Shown in pieces: positions 48,001 through 62,267 of a stretch of 64,000 bases of DNA. This DNA is from Marsupella aquatica (taxonomy: Eukaryota; Marchantiophyta), in the NCBI GenBank assembly GCA_973895155.1, contig OZ316895.1:23002001-23066000 (forward strand). Reading direction: 5' to 3'. The notes under the pieces were generated by a model. That model was not told where the DNA came from. It made no database searches and saw only the letters and a list, made by a program, of their open reading frames with translations. The translations under genes were made by a program, and so were the position numbers. The stretch's first letter is position 1; every line of letters begins with the position of its first letter.

Positions 48001-48435
48001 CCCACACTTTAATGTCCAAACCAGCGTATAAGAGGTCATTCAGACGGAAGTAACATCTTCAAAGTTGCAAAAATTTCAACTTTCATCCCACCACATATAA
48101 GACCTATGGGATGGGCAATTACGAATGAAAGGAATAACACTGCAAGTTTACGTATACACACAGTGCACAGAATGACGAAGTAGAAGCAAACCAAATTGAA
48201 ATTATCTCGCAATAGTGAAACTGTATTTGCGAACGAACTGATTATTTCCGCATATTTACATGGGTGGGAAGAGTGGTACAACGGAAACGTCAAATGTATC
48301 GACAAGCTTGTGGAGTACGGATGAGGAGACAATCTTTAGGTCCTAACTACGAGCCTCCCTTCAGATAATGAATCCAAATCTCTGTTACGACCCGAAGTTG
48401 TGCTTTAGGCCCTACATGGTCGACATGCAGTCTCC
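45040..48435. other. Intergenic, no gene recognised
   Basis: Open frames at 46407-46634 and 46791-47024 share a phase but are separated by stops and have no known motif. The frame at 47214-47636 (140 codons) contains a short internal duplication (AKSEILKQ twice) and is also unrecognised. The final part is the 3' region of the polyubiquitin gene. Confidence 0.4.
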
Positions 48436-50140
<1,705 letters not shown>

Positions 50141-50851
50141 GGGTAGATTGGGTTCTGTGGGCAATGTCATGCCTACTCCAGGATGCGATTTATGGTTGCA
50201 TGATGTTTTCTTGTGAAGACATAATGGATTATGTCTTTGGTATGTTTTGAATCTAGGGTTTGGTGAGTTAAATGGTTAGAGAGCCTGAACTGATTTTGCA
50301 CATCAGGACTTGCTATACGTTGTGGGATAATTTAGGCAAAGGCGGGTTTCACAGTGGACAAGACAGGGAGTGAGCATTTATGAGGCAAAGGCAAAGGTAG
50401 AGGCAGGGGCATGGGCAAATAGCCAAAAGTGCACCTTTTTGGAAGACAACATGATGTTTTCTTCATGGGGTCATCTGGTCTACCTAGCAGAATATTAGGG
50501 CTCCTAAACTCTATGACCACAGAACCTGTTTGGAAGGGTAAATGGTCCTTTCCTGGGTCCTTTTGGAAGATAACATAGATGTTGTCTTCACTTGATACTT
50601 ATCAACTTAAAGAGATGGACAAGCGGATCAAATTGCAAAGCAATTGGCAGATACACGTGGAATTAATACTGTTGCATGAAATAATTCACACTTGCTACAC
50701 ATTGCACATGAGGATTGCAAATTCTCTAAATTTTACAATTCAAAATTTGTGGAGTACAATGATATTGCAGACTTGAAGTAGATCTGCAAATGCTACTTCC
50801 TCTACTTCTTGCCTAAGTTTTGCCATTGTGCTGAGCCTAACTAATATGCTC
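50141..50851. repeat. Dispersed 0.7-kb direct repeat, copy B
   Basis: Second copy of 44340-45039 in the same orientation. The three palindromes are retained but each has acquired mismatches. The similarity ends abruptly on both sides (start GGGTAGATTG, end CTAACTAAT[AG]TGCTC). Confidence 0.9.
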
Positions 50852-53796
50852 CCCAACTTGCCCAACCATTGATAATGCAACAGCTTGATCGGCCTTCAAA
50901 ACTTGCCACGTCTTCAAAATGCAATAAGTAGTTTTAGTGTTCTGGAGTGCAGCACTTGGTAAAATTTAGGGTGGATTATAGATCCTCTTTCATTATTTTA
51001 AAAAGTATACATGTTTTGTTAATTTTGGAAAATGATGGTCCCATGGACTGAGCTTGAAAACCATGCAACCCCCATAAACCCTGACGGAATTACATCCTCT
51101 CCTTTCCACAAAGCTTCCAACAGCAGATTTCAATCTTCAATATATCCCTTGATATCCAGCTGGATTGGCTCTTCTTTAACTCAATAAAACCTGCTTGAAA
51201 AGATCTTTCCAAACTAGTTTAACATCATCAAGAATTGATAGAGCTGGTAATAAACAAAGATTACCCTATGAGTGGTCCACACTTTGTGCTTCCAAAAGTT
51301 TGAGCAGCCTAATTTGACATTCAGTATCTCCATTGATGTGCAGTGGAAACTGATTTCTTTGGTTCATTATTGTGGGCTTGAAAAGTTCTTTCCAATGAGC
51401 CTTATGTAGTCAAAATTGTTTGAGAACTGGGAGACCTACAAAATTCCAAAGATGTCTGTCTCATTTTCTTCTCAAATTTCCCTAATGAGTGTAATATCTA
51501 CTAAATGGGCAGGAAAGAGGGTTTTATTGTAGTTCACCCAGGCTGCAAAAACCTGGTTTGACATTTTGGCAAACATGGAGGACTATCCAGACTTCACTTT
51601 CCCTATCTTTTTAGGAGGAATATTTCACTGGATGATTTAGGCATTAGTCAACCTCTTAATGTCAGTTGTTTCCTGAATTTTGAGCAGTTGTCTGATTTGA
51701 CAGTGTATTGTAAAATAGGATGAACAGAGGTATGAGTGAATTGTGAAGCCAGCATGGTTCAATATATGAATTTCAACTACCACTCAGAAATGGCTCTTTA
51801 ATTTGTCCCTCAGTAAATTTTACTTGGGGTATTATTTTGTTAACATTTTGTGTCTGTTAGGGATGCTTTGTATTGGGAACCTTTATTCTGTTAAGTGCGA
51901 AGACAAATCTCTGTGAATGACCCCCATGGACTAGAGTGTTTAGGCCCTGCTATTGGGGCCATGACTTGATGTTGGGGGAAAGGCGTAACACTGGTGACAG
52001 GACATGAGAAAAGGCTCACATTAGAAGTCTTTACACTCATTAGAGGCCCATTGTAAGAGTGAAATGATAGAATGCTCATAAGAATCCCAACCCTGCCCAA
52101 TCAAAGTAAGGAATGAAGTTGTGATTTGAGCAGTTACTGACCAAGAGTTAAATTTCAGACTTTTGTGCTTTTCATCAGATTAATTCCTCTTTGGAGCCAA
52201 GTAAGTGACATTGTGTGGTTGAATGTAGGCACTTTGCTCTTTGCTCTTTGCTTGGCAATGATTCTACAATTAGGTGCTATGTAAATGTTTCCAACTTCAG
52301 TGAGTGCTACTCTCCTCTCCTCTCCTCTCCTCTCCTCTCCTCAGTATTGTTTTGTTTTGTGTTTTTCTTGCTTGCTCAAGCACCACTCTTAATCAATTTT
52401 CTCCATCCATACAATTAGTTTGTTATAGTATCTGGATGGAGAGACCTGCAAAAGGACCTGAACTTGATCAACAATAAAAATATCTATCCCTGTTGACATC
52501 TAATCTACCAAAGATTTTCTTGAGTGCATCCCTCAAGTTGTGTGGTTAACACAGACCCAACTCTTGCTTTCTTAACCAGCAAAATAAGACTTTGTGTCAA
52601 GACTATGACCTTTTAGTTTTGAGCCCGGTTTTGAGTTAGATTCTCCATTCGCATAAAGTTGTGAGTCATAGTTCTAAGGACCCACCTATCTTTCTCAAGG
52701 ACATCATGTCTTGAGCTTTAGTGCTGTGAGCAGGATTTCACAGTGTTTCAGAACCCTGCATTGGTTTGCTTTAGCAATCTGTGCTTACATGTGAACAGAT
52801 GAAAGCTTGATATACCCATTAATTCATCACGACATGCAATACCCCGACAACCTAGCACTTAAAGTTGACAAGTATCCACCTTTGCCTTTTATGAAGCAAC
52901 GGTTGCATCTTGTTCTTTTCAATTTTATGAAAGTCCCCATGCCCATCTGCCTGCGATACAAACTTAGAGCATATTTCTGATGTCCCACAGCCTTGATCTT
53001 TGAATAGACTCTATTGGTCGGGGAGGAGGCACACTTCCAGTTTACCATTCTCACCAACCTTTGGACTCTCGCTGCCGGGTGGACAATCCAAACCTAGACA
53101 AGCTATATCTGGACTTGAGGATTGTAAGGAAATCATGACATTGCTGAAGGCTTCCACAGCTGCGAGTGTAGCCACCGATGCAGCTCTAAGCACTACTGCT
53201 GGCTTGTAAGTCATTTTTTGCCACGGATATGTTCCTGGAAATTGATGAAACAAGACCTGATTCTTGTAATATTTCTCCTGCCTCAAAACAATACTATCAA
53301 GTTTGCAAACTTAGGAAAGGCATTGGAGCAATGATACCATAATGATCGTCACATGGCATTTTAAAAATTGCAAAGGCTTGTAAAGATCTAGGAGGAGCAC
53401 CAATTGCTGTTCTAGTTAAAGAATCATCTTGGAGTATTGTTATGCAAAACAATGCAGCAAACTGTGTGGGAATCAAATGTCCCCAAATTTGTAAATACTA
53501 TCTGAGCAAGCATCTCCCAATGTCTTAGGCTTCCTGTTGTCCTTCAGTGAATGAAAGAACCAAATAAGCTGCCTTCAATAAAATAATATAGATCACAATC
53601 AATATCTCCCCTTTCTAAATGACCCGTTGGAGTGAGACAGAGAGAGAGAGATCATAGAGAGGATTATGGTAGAGACCCGGGTAGAGATCTATTGAGTTCT
53701 CAAACATTAATGTATCTAGAAGCGAGCAAGAACTACACATGTTTTGATGCAAAACGTCACGACTTCTGAGGGGAGGGGTGCAGAGATCTTGTCGTC
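50852..53796. other. Intergenic, no gene recognised
   Basis: No protein-like frame of note. A pentanucleotide microsatellite and a short GA run (53637-53652) are present. The right end is the target of the Copia insertion. Confidence 0.45.
52311..52340. repeat. (TCTCC)6 microsatellite
   Basis: Six perfect tandem TCTCC units. Confidence 0.95.
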
Positions 53797-53801
53797 AAGA
53801 C

Positions 53802-54222
53802 TGTTGGGTATTTACTCTTACGTCTAGGTTAGGTATGACGTGGTTGGTACAACAACGTGGGTTGGTACAACTACGTGGTTAGGTACAACTACGTGATTAG
53901 GTACAACTATGTGGTTAGGTACAACTACATGATTAGGTACAACTATGTGGTTAGGTACAACTAAGTTGCACACTATATCATAAGAGGCATGTGTGCTTGG
54001 AGAGGTAGAACCAAGGCTCATTGTTATGGAGCCACTTGAGAGATAGGGAGAGCTTACACTGTGGAGACTCGGTATAGCCGACGGGCTTAGAGTTCAGTAA
54101 AGCTCTCTTGTGTGTTCCCGTGGACGTAGCCTCAAGGAGGTGAACCACGTATCTCTTATGTCGACTATTGTGCGTTGGATGGTTCATGGGCTTGCCGTTG
54201 CGATCATCGTCTATGCTCAACA
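53802..54222 (+). repeat. 5' LTR of Copia element 2
   Basis: 421 bp, TGTTGGG...CTCAACA. Contains the 18-bp tandem array at about 53838-53962. Both differences from the 3' LTR are G-to-A changes in this copy, judged against the 3' LTR and the element 1 LTR. Confidence 0.96.
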
Positions 54223-54224
54223 AT

Positions 54225-54240
54225 TGGTGTCAGAGCATGC
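54225..54240 (+). other. Primer-binding site (initiator tRNA-Met)
   Basis: TGGTGTCAGAGCATGC begins two bases after the LTR. It matches the usual TGGTATCAGAGC complement of initiator tRNA-Met with one mismatch (G for A). Confidence 0.85.
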
Positions 54241-55376
54241 TTGGGAGGTGACGTGTGTTCGTGACGGGATTTCATGACGGTTTTTCCAGCGTTGAGTGTT
54301 GGTGGATTTTCCAGAGTTCCATCACATGGAACTTGGAGTTTATGGGCTCAACGGATAGATCAGGGCAAGAGCTTTCTAACGGTGTGAAGAAATCGTTGAA
54401 CGGAGCTCGTGGTGCAGAGAGATCTAAGTTTTCGTCGTTCTGGATTTTGTGAAGAAAGTTGGCAATCGACTCGGAGGGAGAAGCGTCAAGTGCTTTGACT
54501 CAACGGAGAGATTGAGGCAAGACGATTGTTTTTGAGTCCGGGATTGGCTCTTTGATGCAAAGAGGAAGGCTAAGCAAAATCAATTACCTTGTTGGACTTG
54601 GTGACGGCACCAAGTGCAATTGATCAACATTCGTTGTTGACAAGGTACCATTTTTTTCTCTTTGAAAAATTGATTCGAAATTGGCTATGGCAATTGAGAG
54701 AAATCTGTCATCTTTACCAATTTTTTTCTCCCTCGTTCTTTCCTCGTTTTGGGTGCTTCTTATATCGATCTTCATCGCCTCGGAGTCTAGTTTCCAAATC
54801 TGAAATCGGATCTTGATTTCGTCAAAACCCGAGTGAGATATCTTGCGTTTGGTGTCAAGGGGTACATTCTGCCGTGTGTATTTTCTGCGCGCACGACCAG
54901 ATTTCGACGACGAAGGGTGGTAGGGGGTTTTGGGGGTTCGAGGACACATGTCAGCCCCTCGATTGTTCTTCCAAAATTCCCACAGGGCCTGTACAAGGGT
55001 CATAGAATATTCCAAAAAACCAGAGAGCTATTTTTTGACCGTCCGACAAAGATTTCATCCGCCGAACGGTAACTTTTTTGGTTATTTTTCGGCGAGGTCG
55101 TAGCCATTGAAGTTGGCAATGCAGCGCACCAATCACATCGCAATTCCGACAATGGGTTGTACTTGGTATTTCGGTTATTCCCTGAGGTGGTCAAAACGGG
55201 GGAGTTTCCCAAGGTTTTACCCACCTCGACCGAAATTTGAATAACTTTTCCGTCAAATTTCGATTTTGATTTTGGTTTTCAGTATTGGACTCCTAGCTTT
55301 GTGGGCTACACGGCGGTGTTGAGTTTCGAGTTTTTTGAGAAGTTGTGAAAAACAACATTTTTTGTGACTTTCTCAT

Positions 55377-58300
55377 ATGAGTGATTCGGAGGAGTTTTTT
55401 GAAGACGTGGAACTTGAAGCACGAGGATCACCGCGGAGGTTTCAGGGGCAGAGAGAGGAGCAGGAGGAAGAGCACGTGACACCGATACCATCACCGGTGC
55501 GGCGTGTGGTGGAGGAAGCAGTACTACTACCGGAGCTCACGGTAAAGAAGAAGATGGGGACTTTCAAGCTTGGGGGACCCAAGTATGAAGTGACAAAGTA
55601 TGATGGGCGCTCTGACTACTTGCTATGGGAGAAGCAGGTGAAGGGAGTGCTTTATGCGTCAGGGATGGGCCAACTGCTGAGCCCTCGTGAAGACGATGTT
55701 GATGAGAAACAATGGGACCGCATGCAGGAGCAGGGAGTGTGGTGTGTTACACTCTATCTCATGCCTCCCATCATCAAGCAGTTGGGTGCACATAAGGATT
55801 GCATGTCCTTGTTTGCGGAATTGCAGAGCAAGTATCACCGCAAGGAGTTGTCGAACCGGCTCTACACTTCCTACAAACTGATGAGTTTCAGGATGAAGGA
55901 ATCTGGTACGAAGTTGCAAGACCATGTGGATGCTTTCAACGACATGGTTGTTGACTTGGAAAACCTTGGGAAGACTTTGAATGATGAGACGAAGGCTCTG
56001 CAACTTCTTAGTTCATTGCCTCCATCTTACCAGTCCCTATCACGAGTGTTGTTGCATCGTGATAGGGATACCATTTCATACAATGACGTGGTAAGTTCTC
56101 TGCTTAGTGATGATCTTCAGCAGAAGATGCACATCACGTCACAGCCTTCATCATCTGGTGCTGCCCTCAATGTTAACCGTGGGAGGAGTATGCAGCGACC
56201 AACTGGGGACCGTAGAACTCAGTTTAGATCTAAATCCAGATCTAAGTCCAAGGGTAAATCCCCTCAGAGGAGGCAGGTGACATGTTGGAAGTGCAACCAA
56301 GTTGGACACTTCAAGCAAGACTGTAAGGGAAAGGCAGCGGAAACTTCATCGGCAAATGTGGCTAGGGCTGATGGAGAAGATGATTTACTCAATGATGAGT
56401 ATGTTTTATGAAGCCGGGGGTATGCCCTGTGCACGTCATCTAGGAGAGCAGATGATGTGTGGATTCTTGATTGTGCTTGCTCTTTTCATATTTGTTACAT
56501 TCGTGAGTTTTTCAGTTCTTACTCTGTTTCAAACGGTTCAGTTCTGATGGGAAATGATCACTCCTGTCAAATTGAGGGAATTGGGTCTGTGAAGATTCAA
56601 ATGTTTGATGGCGCTGTGCGCACAGTATCCGGAGTCAGGTATGTACCTGGCATGCGTAAGAATCTGATTTCACTCGGTGTGTTGGATTCAAATGGTCATC
56701 AATGGAGCGTTATTGATGGTGAACTTCAAGTCAGGTCGGGAGAGACAGTGATTTTGAAAGGGAGTAGACAAAAGAATTTGTATGTGTTACAAGGCAATAC
56801 TGTATGTGGAGAGGCCAATGTAACCAAGTCTCACGAGGAGATGACTCAACTGTGGCATTCACGGCTAGGCCACATGAGTGAGAAGGGTTTGGCTATCTTA
56901 CGGAAGAATGGACTCATTTCTGATTTGCAATCTTGTAAATTAGAGTTTTGTGAGCATTGCATTCTTGGAAAGCAGCATCGTCGTGCTTTTGGTGTTGGAA
57001 CTCATCGTTCCAAAGCGGTTCTTGAGTACATACATAGTGACGTGTGGGGTCCATCCCCGACTCCCTCACACTCTGGAAAGTTGTACTATGTATCATTTAT
57101 TGATGATTACTCAAGATTTGTGTGGATTTATTTCATGACGCATAAGTCTGATGTCTTGTCCATTTTTAAGAAGTGGAAGGCCCAGATGGAGAATCAGACT
57201 GGAAACACGATCAAGTGTTTGGATACAAGGGTGAAGAGTCTGAGGTCAGACAACGGCGGGGAGTACACTTCAATGGAATTTGAAGAGTACTGTTCAGAAC
57301 AGGGGATAACTCGCCATCTCACCACAGTTTATACTCCGCAGTAGAATGGTGTCGCTGAGAGGCTCAATCGGACACTGTTGGAGCGGTCACGGAGTATGTT
57401 GAGCCAATCAGGTTTACCACAAGAATTTTGGGCAGAAGCTGTCAATACCGCAGCTTATTTGGTAAATCTTTCTCCTTCTAGTGCTATCAATTTCAAAACG
57501 CCGTTTGAGATGCGCTATAAGCGGCAAGCAGACTATCATGGCTTGGTAGTTTTTGGAAGTGATGCATATGCTCTCACACCGAAGCAGAATAGGACCAAGT
57601 TGGATCCTACCTCCAGGAAATGTGTTTTTCTTGGGTACCAGAGTGGTGTGAAAGCCTATAGGCTATGGGATCCTATTGCCTGTAAGCTCGTTGTCAGTAG
57701 GGATGTTTCCTTCAATGAATCCAGATTATTGAAGGAGGGGGAGAATACTCAGGTCTCCCGTACTGACAAAGGAAAATCTCCTATCCCGGATCTCGTTGAG
57801 GGGGAGATTGGTTATGAGGTGCATGACCGGAGAGAAGGAGTTGCTCCAATTATGGAGCTGGTTCCTATGCCAGAGGAACCAGAGAAGTTTGTTGATGCTG
57901 GTGAGCAACAAGTGGATGCTGTTGAGCTTCAAATTGTACCAGCACACGCAGATCAACCGGAGTCATCGGCTAGAAGAACATCTGGTCGCACTGTACGCGC
58001 TCCATCAAGGTATGGACAGTGGGTTGATTCATCTCAACTGCAAGAGGATGATTTTACAACTGATGATGAGGGTGATGCGTTAATTTTGGAAGAAGGAGAA
58101 CCTTCTTCATTTCATGAGGCAAGTGCTTCAAAAGAGAAGCAGAAGTGGACTGCAGCAATGCAAACGGAGATGCAGTCACTAAAGGACAACAAAACTTGGG
58201 AGCTTGTTAAGCTGCCTAAGGGTCAGCAAGTGGTGGACAGCAAGTGGATTTACAAGCTGAAGGATAATTCCATAGGAGGTGGATCGAAGGTCTACAAGGC

Positions 58301-59525
58301 TAGATTGGTAGCAAAGGGATTCACACAAGAGAAAGGTGTGGATTATAATGAGGTCTTCTCACCAGTTGCTAAGTACTCTACAATACGACTATTGTGTGTA
58401 CTTGTTGTAATGTTTGGTCTGCTCCTAGATCAGATGGATGTTGTCACAACTTTCCTCTATGGCACATTGGAAGAGGTGATCTTCATGAGACAACCGCTAG
58501 GTTTTGTGAAGAGAGGACAGGAGGAATTGGTTTGCAGATTGCTGAAATCCTTGTATGGGTTGAAGCAGTCACCAAGACAGTGGAACAAGCGGTTTGATGA
58601 TTGGATTCGGTCACAAGGTTTTCACAGAATTATATTTGACCCTTGTGTGTATTTGAAACCGGTGAAGAATGTTGTCTTTGGGTTCATTGTTTTAGTACTT
58701 TATGTGGATGACATGCTAATTGCAGCCAAGGATAGGTCTGAGATTGTTAAGCTCAAGGCACTGCTTAGTGCAGAGTTTAAGATGAAGGACTTAGGGCCAA
58801 CTAAGAGGATTTTGGGTATGGAGATCACTAGGGACTTGGAGGCTGGCAAGCTATGGTTGACGCAGAGCAGTTATGCGAGGAAGGTAATTGCAAGGTTCAA
58901 CATGGAGAATAGCAAGCCAGTAAGTACCCCGTTGGCTCCACACTTCAAGTTATCATCAGCGTTCTGTCCTACGGATGACACAGAGAAGGGGTTGATGTCA
59001 AAGGTTCCATATGACAAGGCAGTGGGGAGTCTCATGTATTTGATGACTTGCACTAGACCTGATCTTGCCATGGCTATGGGCAAGGTGAGCAGGTACATGT
59101 CGAATCCAGGGAAGGTACACTGGGAAGCAGTGAAGTGGATTATCAGTTGGAGGTCTACTTTGCAGAAGTGTATTGCTCAGTCTACTACAGAAGCGGAGTA
59201 TGTTGCAGCTGCGGAAGCAGCAAAGGAAGCGATTTGGTTGGATAGACTTATCACTGAAATGAGATTGCCACAGGGGAATGTGAAGCTCCATTGTGATAGT
59301 CAAAGTGCACTCCACCTTGCTGTGAACCAGGTGATGGACAGCAGAGTAAAGCACATTGACGTCAGGTACCATTTTATCAGGCAGGCTGTGTCTGATAATT
59401 TGTTTGAGCTAGTCAAGATTGATGGTAAACTCAACCCGGCTGACGCATTTACCAAAGTGATTCCTTTGGAGAGTTTCTCTAGACACCGTGACGTATTGCA
59501 GGTTTTGCAATTGCATCACAAGTAG
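55377..59525 (+). pseudogene. Copia gag-pol polyprotein, single frame broken by two stops and a deletion
   Basis: One frame runs from ATG 55377 to TAG 59523-59525. Gag (344 residues) has a UBN2-type domain and a CCHC zinc knuckle (CWKCNQVGHFKQDC, 303-316). An in-frame TGA (56409-56411) then separates it from the protease. The protease site reads LDCACSFH, where Copia proteases have Asp-Ser/Thr-Gly, so it is probably inactive. Integrase has its HHCC finger (HSRLGH...CEHC) and SDVWG and RSDNGGEY aspartates. A TAG at 57342-57344 falls between PQ and NGVAERLN, just before the catalytic Glu. Reverse transcriptase is intact with LYVDDML. RNase H lacks 53 codons (junction 59146/59147), including its first catalytic Asp. 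The TGA might allow readthrough; the other lesions are inactivating. Confidence 0.95.
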
Positions 59526-59705
59526 AGTTTTCTTAAACATTCATTGTAATTACTGATATATGCTCTTCCTCATTCCTATGTATTAGGCTACGGCTTAGTT
59601 CTGGTTTGCTCTAGTTAGAGAGGGAAACCGGTTTGGTTTCTGTCCAGAACTTCCCGCTGAGGGATCATATACATTGGCAGTATTACTCTCCCCTAGACCA
59701 GAGTC

Positions 59706-59715
59706 AAGGGGAAGA
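59706..59715 (+). other. Polypurine tract
   Basis: AAGGGGAAGA directly before the 3' LTR (one T intervenes); primes plus-strand synthesis. The same tract precedes the element 1 LTR. Confidence 0.85.
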
Positions 59716-59716
59716 T

Positions 59717-60137
59717 TGTTGGGTATTTACTCTTACGTCTAGGTTAGGTATGACGTGGTTGGTACAACAACGTGGGTTGGTACAACTACGTGGTTAGGTA
59801 CAACTACGTGATTAGGTACAACTATGTGGTTAGGTACAACTACATGATTAGGTACAACTATGTGGTTAGGTACAACTAAGTTGCACACTATATCATAAGA
59901 GGCATGTGTGCTTGGAGAGGTAGAACCAAGGCTCATTGTTATGGAGCCACTTGAGAGATAGGGAGAGCTTACACTGTGGAGACTCGGTATAGCCGACGGG
60001 CTTAGAGTTCAGTAAAGCTCTCTTGTGTGTTCCCGTGGACGTAGCCTCAAGGAGGTGAACCACGTATCTCTTGTGTCGACTATTGTGCGTTGGATGGTTC
60101 ATGGGCTTGCCGTTGCGATCGTCGTCTATGCTCAACA
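59717..60137 (+). repeat. 3' LTR of Copia element 2
   Basis: 421 bp, identical to the 5' LTR apart from positions 60073 and 60121. It carries the 18-bp tandem array at about 59753-59877. Confidence 0.96.
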
Positions 60138-60142
60138 AAGAC

Positions 60143-62267
60143 GGCAGCTCATAGAACCTAGCTACAATCCAACAGTTTAGATGCAATAAGTCTTGATCTA
60201 ACTGTTCGCAATTTTCTAATTGGCTGAGCTTTAGTTCTGTGTTGTGATAATGAGGGGCATGAAAATTGCCCCAAAACATATTGCCGGGAGGTATTGTCAA
60301 AAAGATGTTGTCAAAACTTAATATGAACTCTAGATACTAGTTCAGCCTATTGCGATCACATAGCTTGGGTCATGAACGTAGATCATGTAGCGGTTTCAAC
60401 AGACAGATGGAACTTATGCTCAATGTCATACTTATGCTCAATGTCAGCCCTAGCTACCCTTGGGAACACATGTGCCACGAGCAGGGGATGATCTGAGGGG
60501 AGGGCTTTTATGTAATAAGGTGTTATTGGGATTTGTACTCTTCAAAGTTGGGAACAATAGTAAGATAGTTAACATCACAGGATACAGGTAGTACACTGGT
60601 TATGTTTCTTGCCAGTAGGTTAGTGCACTATGAAAACATAACAACCTGGCCATAGACAATTATTCTAGAAATAATTAATTAGGTTGTTCAAGAGCTTAGA
60701 GATGCTTCTAGACCATTTAGTTGCATAAATTATGAGCTTTTGACTAATGTTTCTCTCGATAATTCTCAATTCACTTGCTTAACCAATGAGCCATTTAGCC
60801 CAACCTGCCCTAAGCATGTACTTTTGTCACCCCACAACAACCTCCGCCATGGAGAGCAAGCTCATAAGCCTTTAGATTCCTACACATTGTAAACAGGAGT
60901 GACTTGAGTGATTTGGGATGAATATACTATAAATCTTGGGGTGGATTTAGCCAGTTCAGCAAACCATTCTTGGACTAGAGTGCTAAATAATATCAGCAAT
61001 TGAAACAATCCTGGGATGATCCTGCACAGTTAGATCTTGGCTAGTTTTTCTGAATGGACTAGCTGAACTGGCTTATGATTGAGTTCTCATGGATGGTCAT
61101 GTTTCACAAGATGCTTGGATGGACCAATTAAAGCAACTTGCGTAGGCCACTATGAAACATTACTTTCACTTAGCTTGAGCACTACTTTGGGTGTCAAACG
61201 TGCTTGGTATATTGGAAGTCCCAAGATCAAACGTTGGTAATATTTGTATCTGTATTGGAGTTTAGGGAAGTTGCCAGAAGTACCACACTAGTGCCTTGAC
61301 AGTTTGTGTATTACAAGGATACCCCCTCAGTTAGAAGGGATGCCACACCTGATTCCTTTTTTGTTGGTTGCCACATTGTTCCTTACCCACTCCATGGTTT
61401 GGCAATGAGAGGGAGGCACGGTAGTTGCAACAAAATTGCACCGGCAAGCATATTCTTGCATAGCAGAATACACATCTGAATTTTTCTCTTCAGATTTGGC
61501 TGGAATGGAAATATCAGAGCTTGCCTCTAAGAATCTGGGAAGAAATTCCTTCACATATAAGAAGTGATACTTTTGTAAATCTCAAAGTCACAAAAGTAAA
61601 GTGTCCCTTCTTACGTAATGGGATAGTACTTTAGCCCTATTGGCAACTTGTGGAGATAATTTGGTAACTTTCCCCAAAATCTAAAGTCTCAATATTTTAA
61701 CCTGACATATAAAGACCTTCATTAGCTCATGATCAAGAGTTAAAAGATCAGGAAGATTGTGGCAAGCTCACACCGTACTAACCGTGCTCAGGAGGAACTG
61801 ACTGCAGTTTGAGTGTCCAACTTACTGTTTGTTCAAGGAGTACTTCTCTGCTATCACTTTCCCCACTGTGCCACAAAGTGAGTGCTGTCAATTGGTAGTA
61901 TAGTGCAGTATTGGGGGCAACTCCAATCAGCTCTATTTAAGGGCCTCAATGTGCAGCCAAACTGTAGAAAGGGACCATTTTTTTCATTTTTTTCAATCAT
62001 TAGCCACAGTTTAGGGAGTCTATTCAGAAAGATTAGCCAAGATCTAATGGCCTAGATCTAATATAAAATTCTCCCACTCCGCTATGGGGCATTAGCAATA
62101 TTATTGATTATTTCCATAAAAACTCACTTCCAAATTGAAGACAAAAATTTGCTGAAGTATTTGGAAGGGTAAGGCCCACAAAATAGCATCACATAGTAAA
62201 CAATACTGGGAGCGCACCAATATGCCATTACTGCTAGAAAACCAACTGTTAGTAGTATCAAAAATTA
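60143..62267. other. Intergenic, no gene recognised
   Basis: Right flank of the Copia insertion. No protein-like frame or clear repeat. Confidence 0.45.

Larger units (their letters stand above)
53802..60137 (+). mobile_element. Complete Ty1/Copia LTR retrotransposon (element 2)
   Basis: 6336 bp, bounded by 421-bp LTRs and a perfect 5-bp target duplication AAGAC (53797-53801 and 60138-60142). Order: 5' LTR, primer-binding site, leader of about 1.1 kb, gag, protease, integrase, reverse transcriptase, RNase H, polypurine tract, 3' LTR. Integrase before reverse transcriptase places it in Copia. The LTRs differ at only two positions (54158 and 54206, A in the 5' copy and G in the 3' copy), so the insertion is recent. 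The polyprotein frame is broken. Confidence 0.97.
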
